A stretch of DNA of 64,000 nt from Bacteroidetes bacterium 47-18 (GTDB taxonomy: Bacteria; Bacteroidota; Bacteroidia; Chitinophagales; Chitinophagaceae), in assembly GCA_001897155.1 (NCBI GenBank), contig MKSF01000013.1, positions 1 to 64,000 of the forward strand, read 5' to 3'. This document shows positions 16,859 to 25,576 of the stretch, in pieces (within the stretch, counting starts at the first letter, position 1; each line of letters opens with the position of its first letter). The notes under the pieces were generated by a model. The model saw nothing but the letters and a program-made list of their open reading frames with translations, made no database searches and was not told where the DNA came from. A program made the translations under genes and the position numbers.

Positions 16859-17512
16859 GTGAAATACAAGCACATTCTGTTATTAGTATTGCTCCTTATC
16901 GTAATAGATCAGGTCAGTAAGATCTATATCAAAACTCATTTTTACCTGGGAGAATACATTCAGGTATTCGGCTCCTGGTTTCAATTGTATTTTATAGAAA
17001 ACGAAGGTATGGCCTTCGGCATGAAGATACTTGATAATGACCTGGGCAAGCTCATCCTGACGCTGTTCCGCCTCTGCGCTGTGGCATTCGGCTTCTTCTG
17101 GGTAAAGCGGCTTGTTCGCCAGGGCCACAGGAAGAGCCTTTTAATATGCGCCTCGCTGATCCTGGCCGGCGCCGCGGGCAACCTTATCGACTGCCTTTTC
17201 TACGGGCTGATCTTCACAGATACCCAGTTCCCCTACGAGGTGTCCCAGCTCACCTTTTCAGGCAACGGCTACGGTCAGTTCCTCCACGGCAGGGTGGTCG
17301 ACATGCTGTATTTTCCGCTGATAGATACCACCTGGCCGCAATGGATGCCATGGGTAGGCGGAAAATCCTTCCGTTTTTTTGAACCTATCTTTAACCTGGC
17401 AGACAGCCTGATATCCGTGGGGATCATTACCCTGCTGCTGTTCCAGAATAAAATGCTGAAACCGCGGGAAAAGGCTTCCGAAACCGTTCCGGAAGCCGAA
17501 ACGACCCCTTAA
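16859..17512 (+). CDS. lspA: Lipoprotein signal peptidase LspA
   Basis: 217-residue inner-membrane aspartyl peptidase that cleaves prolipoprotein signal peptides after lipidation. Four hydrophobic helices are visible; the catalytic Asp pair are D148 (GRVVDM) and D182 (FNLADS), with the supporting FIENEGMAFG and GAAGNLID motifs. Between the GNLID motif and the first catalytic Asp there is an insert of about 25-30 residues (FTDTQFPYEVSQLTFSG), as seen in Bacteroidota members. The start codon is GTG, chosen because no upstream start exists after the -7 box. The several lipoproteins in this window are its substrates. kynU follows after 51 bases. Confidence 0.94.
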   Translation: MKYKHILLLVLLLIVIDQVSKIYIKTHFYLGEYIQVFGSWFQLYFIENEGMAFGMKILDNDLGKLILTLFRLCAVAFGFFWVKRLVRQGHRKSLLICASLILAGAAGNLIDCLFYGLIFTDTQFPYEVSQLTFSGNGYGQFLHGRVVDMLYFPLIDTTWPQWMPWVGGKSFRFFEPIFNLADSLISVGIITLLLFQNKMLKPREKASETVPEAETTP

Positions 17513-17563
17513 TTTATTATACGCTACGGGTAGCTTACCCGGACCCCAAAATCAATTATTGCA

Positions 17564-18838
17564 ATGAGTGTACCTTTTAAAATAGACCCGGAATTTGCAA
17601 GATCATTAGATGACCTGGATTTCCTGAACGCCTTCAGGTCCCGGTTCCACTTTCCGAAGCACAACGATCATGATACCGTTTATTTTTGCGGCAACTCCCT
17701 CGGCCTACAGCCGAGAAGCGCCTCTTACCTCTTCCAGAAAGAGCTGGACGACTGGGCCAAATGGGGTGTGGAAGGACATTTCAATGCGGAAAATCCCTGG
17801 CTGAGCTACCACCGCCAGTTCACGGCCAGCCTTGCAAGGATATCCGGGGCCCTGGAAAAAGAGGTTGTGGCCACCAATACGCTGACCGTCAATCTCCACC
17901 TGCTGATGATCTCCTTCTATAAGCCGGATAAGGCATCCGGCAGGGTCAAGATCATTATGGAGGCCGGCGCATTTCCTTCCGACCAGTATGCCGTGGAGAC
18001 CCAGGTGCGTATGCATGGGCTGCAGCCGGAGGAAGCGATCATAGAACTGGCACCAAGACCCGGGGAGCATACGCTCAGGCCTGAAGACATCCTGGCTACC
18101 ATTGAAGCCACCGGGGACGAGCTGGCGCTGGTTATGATGGGAGGCGTAAATTATTATACCGGGCAGTTGTACGATATGGCATCCATTACCGCCGCGGCCC
18201 ACAAAGCAGGCGCGCTGGCCGGGTTTGACCTTGCCCACGCGATGGGGAATGTCCCCCTGGAGCTGCACCGCTGGGATGTGGATTTCGCCTGCTGGTGCTC
18301 TTATAAGTACCTGAATGCAGGACCCGGCGGCGTGGCGGGCATCTTTGTCAACGAAAGGCATATTGACAATCCCGATACGTTCAGGCTGGCCGGCTGGTGG
18401 GGCAATGATGAGGCTACCCGCTTCCGGATGAGGAAAGGATTTGTACCGAGCCCCAGCGCGGATAGCTGGCAGATGAGCAACGCGCCCGTCTTTAATATGA
18501 TAGGTCTTAAGGCGTCCCTGGATATTTACGACAAGACAACGATAACCGAGCTGCGCCAGAAGTCCGTCAAGCTGACAGCTTACCTAGAATTCCTACTGCA
18601 GGACATCACACACCTCGATTTCGAGATCATCACCCCTTCCGACCCGGAACAAAGAGGCGCTCAACTGTCGCTCCTGTTTGACAGGGACGGCAGGAAAGTA
18701 TTTGATATCCTGACGGCAAACGGTGTCATTGCAGACTGGCGGGAGCCCAATGTTATCAGGATAGCGCCGGTTCCGATGTACAATACATTTGAAGATGTGT
18801 ACAGGTTTTATGAGATATTAAAAGGCATTCAATTATAA
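17564..18838 (+). CDS. kynU: Kynureninase
   Basis: 424-residue PLP enzyme hydrolysing kynurenine to anthranilate and alanine (or 3-hydroxykynurenine to 3-hydroxyanthranilate). The PLP Lys is K248 in CWCSYKYLNAGPGG, and the pyridine-contacting Asp is D222 in GFDLAHAMGN. The N-terminal VYFCGNSLGLQPRSA and the RLAGWWGNDEATRF segments are family hallmarks. No other kynurenine-pathway genes (tryptophan dioxygenase, kynurenine monooxygenase) are present here, so the gene may act with unlinked partners. It lies between lspA and an MBL-fold hydrolase that starts 3 bases after its stop. Confidence 0.95.
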   Translation: MSVPFKIDPEFARSLDDLDFLNAFRSRFHFPKHNDHDTVYFCGNSLGLQPRSASYLFQKELDDWAKWGVEGHFNAENPWLSYHRQFTASLARISGALEKEVVATNTLTVNLHLLMISFYKPDKASGRVKIIMEAGAFPSDQYAVETQVRMHGLQPEEAIIELAPRPGEHTLRPEDILATIEATGDELALVMMGGVNYYTGQLYDMASITAAAHKAGALAGFDLAHAMGNVPLELHRWDVDFACWCSYKYLNAGPGGVAGIFVNERHIDNPDTFRLAGWWGNDEATRFRMRKGFVPSPSADSWQMSNAPVFNMIGLKASLDIYDKTTITELRQKSVKLTAYLEFLLQDITHLDFEIITPSDPEQRGAQLSLLFDRDGRKVFDILTANGVIADWREPNVIRIAPVPMYNTFEDVYRFYEILKGIQL

Positions 18839-18841
18839 GCT

Positions 18842-19483
18842 ATGTTACAGTTAGTACAGTTCACCTTCAACCCGTTCAGTGAAAATACCTATTTATGGAT
18901 CAACGAGCATAAGGAGTGCTGGATCACCGATCCCGGCATGTACGGAGCGGAAGAAGAAAGCGTCCTGACCAGCTATATTGCAGAACAGGGGCTGACACCG
19001 AAATTTATTTTCAATACACATACCCATATAGATCATATTTTCGGGGTGGACGCACTGAAGCAAAAATATAATATACAATGGGGCATCCACCGGCAGGAGC
19101 TGCCGATACTGGATAATGCCGTAGGGTCTGCTATGATGTTCGGCTTTAATTTCAGGGTCGCTCCGCAGGCTGATTTTTTCATGGAAGCCGGAACGCCGCT
19201 GCAATTAGGGAACGATACCCTGGACGTACGGCTGGTGCCCGGGCATTCCCCCGGCAGCCTGGCTTTCTATTATGAGGAAGGTCAGTTGGTTGTCAGCGGT
19301 GATGTCCTGTTCCAGCATTCCATCGGCCGGACAGACCTCCCGGGCTGCAACCACGAAGATCTGCTGCAGAGCATCCGCCAGCAGCTATACCCCCTGCCCG
19401 AGGCTACAAAGGTATATTCCGGGCACGGACCCTATACTACCATCGGGGAAGAGAAAAAAGCCAATCCCTTTATAAGAGGCTGA
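18842..19483 (+). CDS. MBL-fold metallo-hydrolase (glyoxalase II-like)
   Basis: 213-residue metallo-beta-lactamase-fold hydrolase of the YcbL/glyoxalase-II-like group. The zinc ligands are visible: THTHIDHIFG (HxHxDH), VPGHSPGS, SGDVLF and SGHGPYTT. Family members hydrolyse thioesters or related bonds; the substrate here is unknown. It overlaps the kynU operon closely (3-base gap), which suggests co-translation, but a role in kynurenine metabolism would be speculation. A strong terminator follows. Confidence 0.88.
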   Translation: MLQLVQFTFNPFSENTYLWINEHKECWITDPGMYGAEEESVLTSYIAEQGLTPKFIFNTHTHIDHIFGVDALKQKYNIQWGIHRQELPILDNAVGSAMMFGFNFRVAPQADFFMEAGTPLQLGNDTLDVRLVPGHSPGSLAFYYEEGQLVVSGDVLFQHSIGRTDLPGCNHEDLLQSIRQQLYPLPEATKVYSGHGPYTTIGEEKKANPFIRG

Positions 19484-19494
19484 TCTTTACAAGA

Positions 19495-19537
19495 CAAAAA
19501 AAGTCACCGGATGCTACCTGCTACCGGTGACTTTTTT
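19495..19537 (+). terminator. Terminator of the lspA-kynU-MBL operon
   Basis: Long arms AAAAAAGTCACCGG and CCGGTGACTTTTTT around about 12 bases of loop. The rest of 19538-19977 holds the repeat below and no gene. Confidence 0.85.
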
Positions 19538-19623
19538 CATGTAGCCAGCAGGGTCATAGCAGCTATAACCGTTTCCCCGGCCCCGGCTGCCGTAGCCTGT
19601 CACCCCGCAACATCACAAGAACT

Positions 19624-19836
19624 GCCTATCTACATATAGTCAACTAAATTATTATAAGAGATTCCTCACATCCGTTCGGAATGACCAGCACCCTCAGTTC
19701 CTTTATAGCAAAAGCGGTTTTGACCTGCAGGGAGAACACTTTCGCTGCTAAATATAGCCTATCTGGCCAGTCCGAACCTTGCAGCTTACCCTTACAGCTT
19801 CCATATGATGGCTTTGCCGCTTATATATAGATAGTC
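19624..19836. repeat. Dispersed repeat with inverted ends, mosaic copy
   Basis: Left end CCTATCTACATATAGTC and right end TTATATATAGATAGTC are inverted repeats. The left half is the reverse complement of the right half of the 12467 copy (ATTCCTCACATCCGTTCGG, then CCTCAGTTCC and AAAGCGGT), but the right end matches the plus-strand right end of that copy (GATGGCTTTG). It is therefore a mosaic or palindromised copy. Confidence 0.65.
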
Positions 19837-19977
19837 AGTTAAGAATATATAACGCTCCTGCTCCTATTACAGGCAAAACAGGGCTTTCCTGAAATATCCC
19901 CCTATTGAGGGGGATTGAATAATGTATTTAATCTCTAATTTAGCACTTGTAAACTTTTGACAAAATCTTTAACACTT

Positions 19978-22026
19978 ATGAACTTATACACAAAACTGAC
20001 GCTCGTAACGGCTACCTGCTTATCGCTGTATGCCTGCAACAGCGGCCAGGGCGATGCCTCGGCCACTGCCAAAGATTTCAAATTCATTGATGCGTCCAAT
20101 ATGGATACCACCGTAGCTCCCGGAGAAGACTTTTTCCGCTATGCCAACGGTCAATGGCTGAAAAATACCGAGATCCCGGGAGACAAGACACGATGGGGAA
20201 GTTTTGACGAATTAAGAGACCGCACCAATAAGGATGTGCATGCCTTACTGGATGAAACGCTTAAATCCAACGATAAAATAGGCACACCGAAAGGAAATAT
20301 CGGGGCTTTTTATAAGAGCGGTATGGATACGGCAGCCATAGAGCAGGCCGGCATCACTCCTATCAAACCTTTACTGGACGAAATTGATGCCCTCAGCAGC
20401 AATGACCAGATACTCTCCCTCCTCTCCAGGCACTACAGGCAGGGTATACAAAGCGTGTTCGGCGGCTATATCTTCGCTGACGAGAAGGATGTGAACAATT
20501 ACATTATGCAGTTCAGCCAGAATGGTCTCGGGCTGCCTACCAAAGATTATTATTTCAAAACGGATGAAAAGGGCAAGCACATCCAGACAGCATATATCAG
20601 TTACCTGGCTACCCAGCTTAAAAATGCCGGCATCGCAGATGCGGAGGCTAAAGCCCAGGCTGTATATAACCTGGAAAAAACGCTGGCAGGCGCTTCCTAT
20701 TCTCCCGTAGAAATGAGAGATCCTGAGAAAATGTATAATAAATATACTCCTCAGCAGATCGCTGCGCTTACAGGTATCGACTGGAACAGGTTTATTCAGG
20801 AGCTGGGTATCAGCAAAGGGGCAGACAGCATTATCGTAGCCACTCCCAATTATTACAAAGAGCTGGGTAAACAACTGAAAGCTACCCCGCTTGCCGTATG
20901 GAAAGATTACCTGAAGGTGCATCTCATCTCAGATATGTCCCCTTACCTGAGCAGCACCTTTGACAATGCGCGCTTCGCTTTCTACGGGCAGACCTTATCC
21001 GGCCAGAAGTTCCAGAAGCCACGCTGGGAAAGGGTGGCCGGTGTGATCAACGGGGCTATCGGCGATCAGTTGGGTAAGCTGTATGTAGATAAGCATTTCC
21101 AGCCTGAAGCCAAGAAAAGAATGGTGGAGCTGGTGAGCAACCTGCAGAATGCTTTCCACGAGCGCATCACCAAGCTGGACTGGATGAGCGAGGCCACCAA
21201 GAACAAAGCCATCGCGAAGCTGAATACCTTTATCAAGAAGATAGGCTATCCCGATGAATGGAAAAATTATGACGGCCTGACACTGACGGCGGATAATTAT
21301 GTTCAGAATATCATGAACGCCTCCGCTTTTGAATTCAACAGGCAGGTGGCGCGTCTCGGCACCAAAGTGGACAAGAAGGAATGGCTGATGTCGCCCAATA
21401 CGGTGAATGCCTATTACAATCCCGTGTTCAACGAGATCGTATTCCCCGCGGCGATCCTGCAATTCCCGTTCTTTGATTTTAAAGCGGATGATGCCATTAA
21501 CTATGGCGGCATTGGCGCCGTAATAGGCCATGAAATGACGCACGGCTTCGACGACCAGGGCTGCCAGTATGATGCAGACGGTTATCTGAGGAACTGGTGG
21601 ACCGAAGAGGATGCCAAGTTATTCAAGTCCAAAACAGGCGTTGTAGTAGATCAGTTCAACGGTTATACCGTAGTGAACGGTACGGCCCACGTGAACGGCG
21701 AACTGACCCTGGGAGAGAATATAGCCGACCTCGGCGGTATGACCATTGCCTATGACGCCTTTAAAAAGACCAAGCAGGGCCAGGGCAATGAGCTGATAGA
21801 CGGATTCACTCCCGATCAGCGCTTTTTCCTGAGCTGGGCGCAGATATGGCGCACCAAAGCTACCGACCAGATGGCCTTACAGCTGATCGAGACCGATCCG
21901 CACTCGCCGGGCGAATGGCGTTGCAACGGTCCGCTGAGCATGTTTGAGCCTTTCTATAAAGCATTTAATATCAAGGAGGGTGATAAAATGTATATACCGG
22001 CTGATAAAAGAGCCAGAGTATGGTAA
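19978..22026 (+). CDS. M13 family metallopeptidase lipoprotein (PepO/neprilysin-like)
   Basis: 682-residue zinc endopeptidase of family M13. The zinc motif is HEMTH (518-522), with the third ligand Glu in GENIAD (E580, D584), and the substrate-binding NAYY near residue 478. The N-terminal PGEDFFRYANGQWLKN segment is the family's start. A lipobox (LSLYAC, C20) makes it a lipoprotein, likely facing the periplasm or the outer surface. It ends in ARVW, the truncated CxxW-like terminus usual in bacterial members. The ATG at 19978 gives a proper lipoprotein signal; the TTG seven codons upstream does not. Likely role: degradation of small peptides. Confidence 0.94.
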   Translation: MNLYTKLTLVTATCLSLYACNSGQGDASATAKDFKFIDASNMDTTVAPGEDFFRYANGQWLKNTEIPGDKTRWGSFDELRDRTNKDVHALLDETLKSNDKIGTPKGNIGAFYKSGMDTAAIEQAGITPIKPLLDEIDALSSNDQILSLLSRHYRQGIQSVFGGYIFADEKDVNNYIMQFSQNGLGLPTKDYYFKTDEKGKHIQTAYISYLATQLKNAGIADAEAKAQAVYNLEKTLAGASYSPVEMRDPEKMYNKYTPQQIAALTGIDWNRFIQELGISKGADSIIVATPNYYKELGKQLKATPLAVWKDYLKVHLISDMSPYLSSTFDNARFAFYGQTLSGQKFQKPRWERVAGVINGAIGDQLGKLYVDKHFQPEAKKRMVELVSNLQNAFHERITKLDWMSEATKNKAIAKLNTFIKKIGYPDEWKNYDGLTLTADNYVQNIMNASAFEFNRQVARLGTKVDKKEWLMSPNTVNAYYNPVFNEIVFPAAILQFPFFDFKADDAINYGGIGAVIGHEMTHGFDDQGCQYDADGYLRNWWTEEDAKLFKSKTGVVVDQFNGYTVVNGTAHVNGELTLGENIADLGGMTIAYDAFKKTKQGQGNELIDGFTPDQRFFLSWAQIWRTKATDQMALQLIETDPHSPGEWRCNGPLSMFEPFYKAFNIKEGDKMYIPADKRARVW

Positions 22027-22124
22027 TTTTTGCTTAATGTTTACATAAGGCAGGCAACCTTTCCAGGTTGCTTTTGCCGTTTACAGGGGTCTTCCTTCAG
22101 CGCCGTAAAATATATACATTCACC

Positions 22125-22158
22125 AATAGGTTGTCCGTTTTGGACAACCTATTTTTTT
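22125..22158 (+). terminator. Strong terminator after the M13 peptidase
   Basis: Arms AATAGGTTGTCC and GGACAACCTATT around GTTTT, followed by TTTTT. A weaker GCAACC/GGTTGC hairpin with TTTT precedes it at about 22052-22075. Confidence 0.85.
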
Positions 22159-22170
22159 ATAGCAATATTT

Positions 22171-22198
22171 CTCCGCTGTTGGTGTTCTTCACCAGCAG
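22171..22198. repeat. Second copy of the GTTGGTG hairpin repeat
   Basis: Inverted copy of the 46-73 repeat: CTCCGCTGTTGGTG, then TTCTT, then CACCAGCAG. The remaining bases to 22335 contain nothing I can identify. Confidence 0.6.
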
Positions 22199-22335
22199 CC
22201 TCTATCAATAGAGCATCAAAAATAAATTACTGAAGTCTGAAAGTTACCAGCTATAGCAATTGCTGCCAGTGCGCTTCGCCAGGAACCACCAGGAAAGACT
22301 CCAAAAGATCATCCCTGTAACAGGATCCGTACCGG

Positions 22336-23703
22336 CTATAAGGACAGCGATCTCGGCTCATGCTTATGCCGGAACATAACGGCAAAAAGCACTGCAATCA
22401 CCAATGCGTACGCAGCAAAGGCATACCAGATGTTCGGCCAGTCCTTCATAGCGATGATGCCATCAAACAGCCCGTTCCCATCTATATGGATACCCCTTTC
22501 AGCGATCAGCTCCCGCAAGTGCGGGTTACCCGGCTCTGTCCGGAGATAAGCGGCCAGGCTTTGCTCATCCCTGAACGCGTGGGTGAAATAGGCATCTATC
22601 ATTTTGCCGGAGGTATAGCTGCCTATAATGGCGCCAAAGCCATTAGACATCATCATGAACAAACCTTGCGCGGAAGACCGGATAGCAGGGGCTGTACTGG
22701 TCTCCACGAACAGGGAACCGGAGATATTAAAGAAATCGAACGCCATACCATAAACGATACAGGAAACGATGATCATCCAGAGGCCCGTTCCCGGGTCTCC
22801 CAGTCCCAGCAGGGCAAACCTGAATACCCAGGCCAGCATGCTGATCAGCATCACTTTCTTGATACCCATCCGGTTAAGGAAAAAAGGAATGGCCAGGATA
22901 AAGACGGTTTCGGATATCTGGGAAATAGACATAATAAGCGTGGAACGTTTTACCACGATGGAGTCCGCAAAGCGGGGAAAGAATTTGAACTCGTCCAGGT
23001 ACAGGTCGCCATAGGCATTGGTAAGCTGCAATGCCGCCCCCAAAAACATCGAAAAGATAAAGAACAGCGCCATCTTATAGTTTTTGAAGAGCCTGAAGGC
23101 GTGCAGTCCCAATTGCTCAGTCCACCTGGCATGAGGGTCTATATTTTTCTGGGGAGGACATTTGGGCAGGCCGAAGGCCATGATGCCCAGCGCGATGGCG
23201 GCAACGCCGGCAATGTAGAACTGGTAGGCCGTGGCTTTATTACCGGTCAGGTTGGTGAGCCACATGGCCACGATAAATCCGACCGTTCCGAATACACGGA
23301 TAGGCGGGAAGACCCTGACCACATCAAAATTATTATTTTTAAGGATGGTATAGGAGATCGCATTGTTCAGCGCAATGGTAGGCATATAGCAGCACATAGC
23401 CAATAACAGCACCCAGAAAAAGACACCCGGATCATCCACCAGCGTCAGGGCAAACAGTAACAGGCCGTAGGAAATATGCAATATGCCAAACAGCTTTTCC
23501 GCATTGATCCAGCGGTCCGCGATGATACCGGTAAGCGTGGGCATAAATATAGAGGCGATGCCCATAGTGGAAAAGATGATCCCGAACTGCGATACATCCC
23601 ATTGCTTGGTACCGAACCAGTAATTGGCAATGGTGATCAGCCAGGCACCCCAGACAAAGAATTCCAGGAAATTTACAACGGTCAGCTTAAACTTTACACC
23701 CAT
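22336..23703 (-). CDS. Nucleoside:H+ symporter, NupG/XapB family MFS
   Basis: 455-residue major-facilitator transporter with 12 hydrophobic helices. The start MGVKFKLTVVNFLEFFVWGAW (first helix; shown in 20 or fewer below: LTVVNFLEFFVWGAWLI), TGIIADRWINAEKLF and the SYTILKNNNFDVVRVFPPIR loop fit the nucleoside:H+ symporter family. It would import nucleosides across the inner membrane. The C-terminus has the long loop seen in Bacteroidota members (residues about 375-420). No nucleoside-processing gene is adjacent; deoC lies 6 kb away. It stands alone, divergent from the CPBP protein gene. Confidence 0.85.
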   Translation of the reverse strand: MGVKFKLTVVNFLEFFVWGAWLITIANYWFGTKQWDVSQFGIIFSTMGIASIFMPTLTGIIADRWINAEKLFGILHISYGLLLFALTLVDDPGVFFWVLLLAMCCYMPTIALNNAISYTILKNNNFDVVRVFPPIRVFGTVGFIVAMWLTNLTGNKATAYQFYIAGVAAIALGIMAFGLPKCPPQKNIDPHARWTEQLGLHAFRLFKNYKMALFFIFSMFLGAALQLTNAYGDLYLDEFKFFPRFADSIVVKRSTLIMSISQISETVFILAIPFFLNRMGIKKVMLISMLAWVFRFALLGLGDPGTGLWMIIVSCIVYGMAFDFFNISGSLFVETSTAPAIRSSAQGLFMMMSNGFGAIIGSYTSGKMIDAYFTHAFRDEQSLAAYLRTEPGNPHLRELIAERGIHIDGNGLFDGIIAMKDWPNIWYAFAAYALVIAVLFAVMFRHKHEPRSLSL

Positions 23704-23955
23704 TTTTAAAAATTAAACGTCTGCAAGTTACTCCATTTATGGAAATACGCGGATGATAGCAGCAAAAAGTTGCAACAAAAGCAGCTATCAGCACTATTGC
23801 ATATCCTGCCGAACGCAGGAAACTACAGTCCTCATATGTGAACGTCCGGTTAAAATTCCTTACCTTGTGATCCGCAAGGTCCCAGCGGGGACAAGCGGAC
23901 CGTTTTATCCGGAAATAATTTAATAACCTGTCAACTATTAGATCCCGTAATTAAT

Positions 23956-25149
23956 ATGAAGGCCATCTTTACTCAACAAAAGGGCAGCGAAAAAGTAAAT
24001 GCACCTAAATGGATCCTGTACACAGGACTCCTTATATTCATTGCCGGGCTTGTATATATCAACCTGTTCGCATATGACATGGCAATTGATGAAACACAGC
24101 CCATCAACAAGATCATGCGGAGCCTTCCTAAAGGCATGGTTTTATTTTTGGCAGTGCTCTTTCAACCCATTATTGAAGAAGCAGGATTCAGAGGATGGCA
24201 GTCCGGGCGCAGATACTTTAAAATAATATCACTGCTGATCATCTTACTATTTACATACGGCACTTATCCACATATTCTCCCTGTCTCAGGCATAGCGCTG
24301 CTGTTTACCTACCTGATATTATCCAAACCCACCTACGCTAAGAAAATAATCACCATCCTTGCTACCAGCTTATTATTCGGCCTTATACATATACCCAATT
24401 ATTCCCGGATCGACCTGCAGATACCAACCGTTATTTCACTGTCGGGCTTTTCCTTAATAGCACATTATCTTACCTGGCGGTATCATTTAATAGCTGCAAT
24501 CGTCTTACATATCCTGAACAATGCTTTTGCGTTATGGGGCACTATGAACACGGCCACCAGCTTTAAGGAAGGGAACAATGAAGTAAGCATCAGCTATCCT
24601 ACGTTCACCCTGGGAAATGATGAGCTGGCAATCAACAGCGACAGCCTGTTCTTTGAAGGCGATGCTAAAATATTCGTGTCTAAATACATACAAAAATTTT
24701 TAAACCCCTCGGGATTTAGCATCTTCAATGATGATATAGGAAAAATTGTCACTATCCGGGCCGCTCTCACCCGGGATACCACAGATGATGCCGGGCTTTT
24801 AGCTGCCATAATCTCCAACCTTCAGCTTACCATTGATACCACAGCAGTACCCCTTTATACACTGCATTACCCACCTACCGATACCTTAAGGATCAGGGAA
24901 AGCGAAGGAGGGCCATTAAAATTAACGATCAATGCTGATGTTTTAAAACAACTTATATCCGGCCGGTATGGCATAACTTTCGATACCGACGACCGGGATC
25001 AGCATACGATAGTGCAACTGTCATCACACACTATATTGCTGAAGGAAAAAGCTGATTTTATACGGCTCTTGCAGGAGAATCATATCACCCTGACTGCCGA
25101 CAGCAGCAGAATGACAACGCTGCTCACTATCAGGGATACGAACCCGTAG
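23956..25149 (+). CDS. CPBP intramembrane protease with extra C-terminal domain
   Basis: 397 residues. The first half is a CPBP/Abi (CAAX-protease-like) membrane domain with the three catalytic signatures: IIEEAGFRGW (E74, E75, R79), FGLIHIPNYS (H145) and VLHILNNAF (H185, N188). Such proteins are Rce1-like glutamyl intramembrane peptidases, in bacteria linked to bacteriocin processing or self-protection. After the last helix, residues about 200-397 form a soluble region rich in Thr/Asp that I do not recognise; it appears to hold two similar beta-alpha units (SNLQLTIDTTAVPLYTLHY and DVLKQLISGRYGITFDTD). No bacteriocin or peptide gene is adjacent. Substrate unknown. Confidence 0.75.
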   Translation: MKAIFTQQKGSEKVNAPKWILYTGLLIFIAGLVYINLFAYDMAIDETQPINKIMRSLPKGMVLFLAVLFQPIIEEAGFRGWQSGRRYFKIISLLIILLFTYGTYPHILPVSGIALLFTYLILSKPTYAKKIITILATSLLFGLIHIPNYSRIDLQIPTVISLSGFSLIAHYLTWRYHLIAAIVLHILNNAFALWGTMNTATSFKEGNNEVSISYPTFTLGNDELAINSDSLFFEGDAKIFVSKYIQKFLNPSGFSIFNDDIGKIVTIRAALTRDTTDDAGLLAAIISNLQLTIDTTAVPLYTLHYPPTDTLRIRESEGGPLKLTINADVLKQLISGRYGITFDTDDRDQHTIVQLSSHTILLKEKADFIRLLQENHITLTADSSRMTTLLTIRDTNP

Positions 25150-25290
25150 CAGTTACGGCATCTCCCTTAGAGATCGCTTCATTACAGTACAGCCGAAATG
25201 ATAAGCCGCTATCCCGGTCAGCACTCTATCTTCTCCGGCTCCATCCATTAGGGTTGTTTTTAAAAAGCGCGGTTGAAAAAACAGGGTAAT

Positions 25291-25325
25291 AAAAAAAGAG
25301 ACCTCATTGCTGAAGTCTCTTTTTG
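25291..25325. terminator. Bidirectional terminator between CPBP gene and tRNAs
   Basis: Arms AAAAGAGAC and GTCTCTTTT with flanking A and T runs, so it works for the CPBP gene on plus and the tRNA transcript on minus. Confidence 0.75.
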
Positions 25326-25399
25326 CTCTTCCTGTTGGACTTGAACCAACGACCCCCTGATTAACAGTCAGGTGCTCTAACCAACTGAGCTAAGGAAGA
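25326..25399 (-). tRNA. tRNA-Asn (GTT)
   Basis: 74 nt on the minus strand. Acceptor arms TCTTCCT/AGGAAGA pair perfectly, the D arm has AGCTCAGTTGGTTAGAGC, the anticodon stem CCTGA/TCAGG closes the loop CTGTTAA (anticodon GTT), and the T arm GTTGG-TTCAAGT-CCAAC is standard. CCA is not encoded. It is the second of two near-identical tandem copies in transcription order. Confidence 0.95.
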
Positions 25400-25437
25400 T
25401 TATTACCAGCTTTTATAGTTGCCTGATCCAACTTTCG

Positions 25438-25511
25438 CTCTCCCTGTTGGACTTGAACCAACGACCCCCTGATTAACAGTCAGGTGCTCTAACCAACTGA
25501 GCTAAGGAAGA
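25438..25511 (-). tRNA. tRNA-Asn (GTT), tandem copy
   Basis: Same sequence as the copy at 25326-25399 except in the 3' acceptor strand, where AGGGAGA replaces AGGAAGA and creates one U-G pair. It is the first of the pair in transcription order, 38 bases before the second copy. Confidence 0.94.
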
Positions 25512-25541
25512 TTATGCACAACCCTTTAACGGATTGGGATG

Positions 25542-25574
25542 CAAAGATAATTATTAAAAAATTGAATTCCCAAA
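25542..25574 (-). promoter_or_regulatory. Promoter of the tRNA-Asn pair
   Basis: On the minus strand TTTG (25571-25574) is followed after 21 bases by TATCTTTG (25542-25549), a good match to the two-part Bacteroidota promoter. The -7 box lies 30 bases before the first tRNA. Confidence 0.7.
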
Positions 25575-25576
25575 TT

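Noticed and set aside
25326-25511. Tandem 70-base repeat as a possible CRISPR unit
   Set aside because: The two units fold as complete tRNA-Asn genes; no spacer-repeat periodicity exists here or elsewhere in the window.
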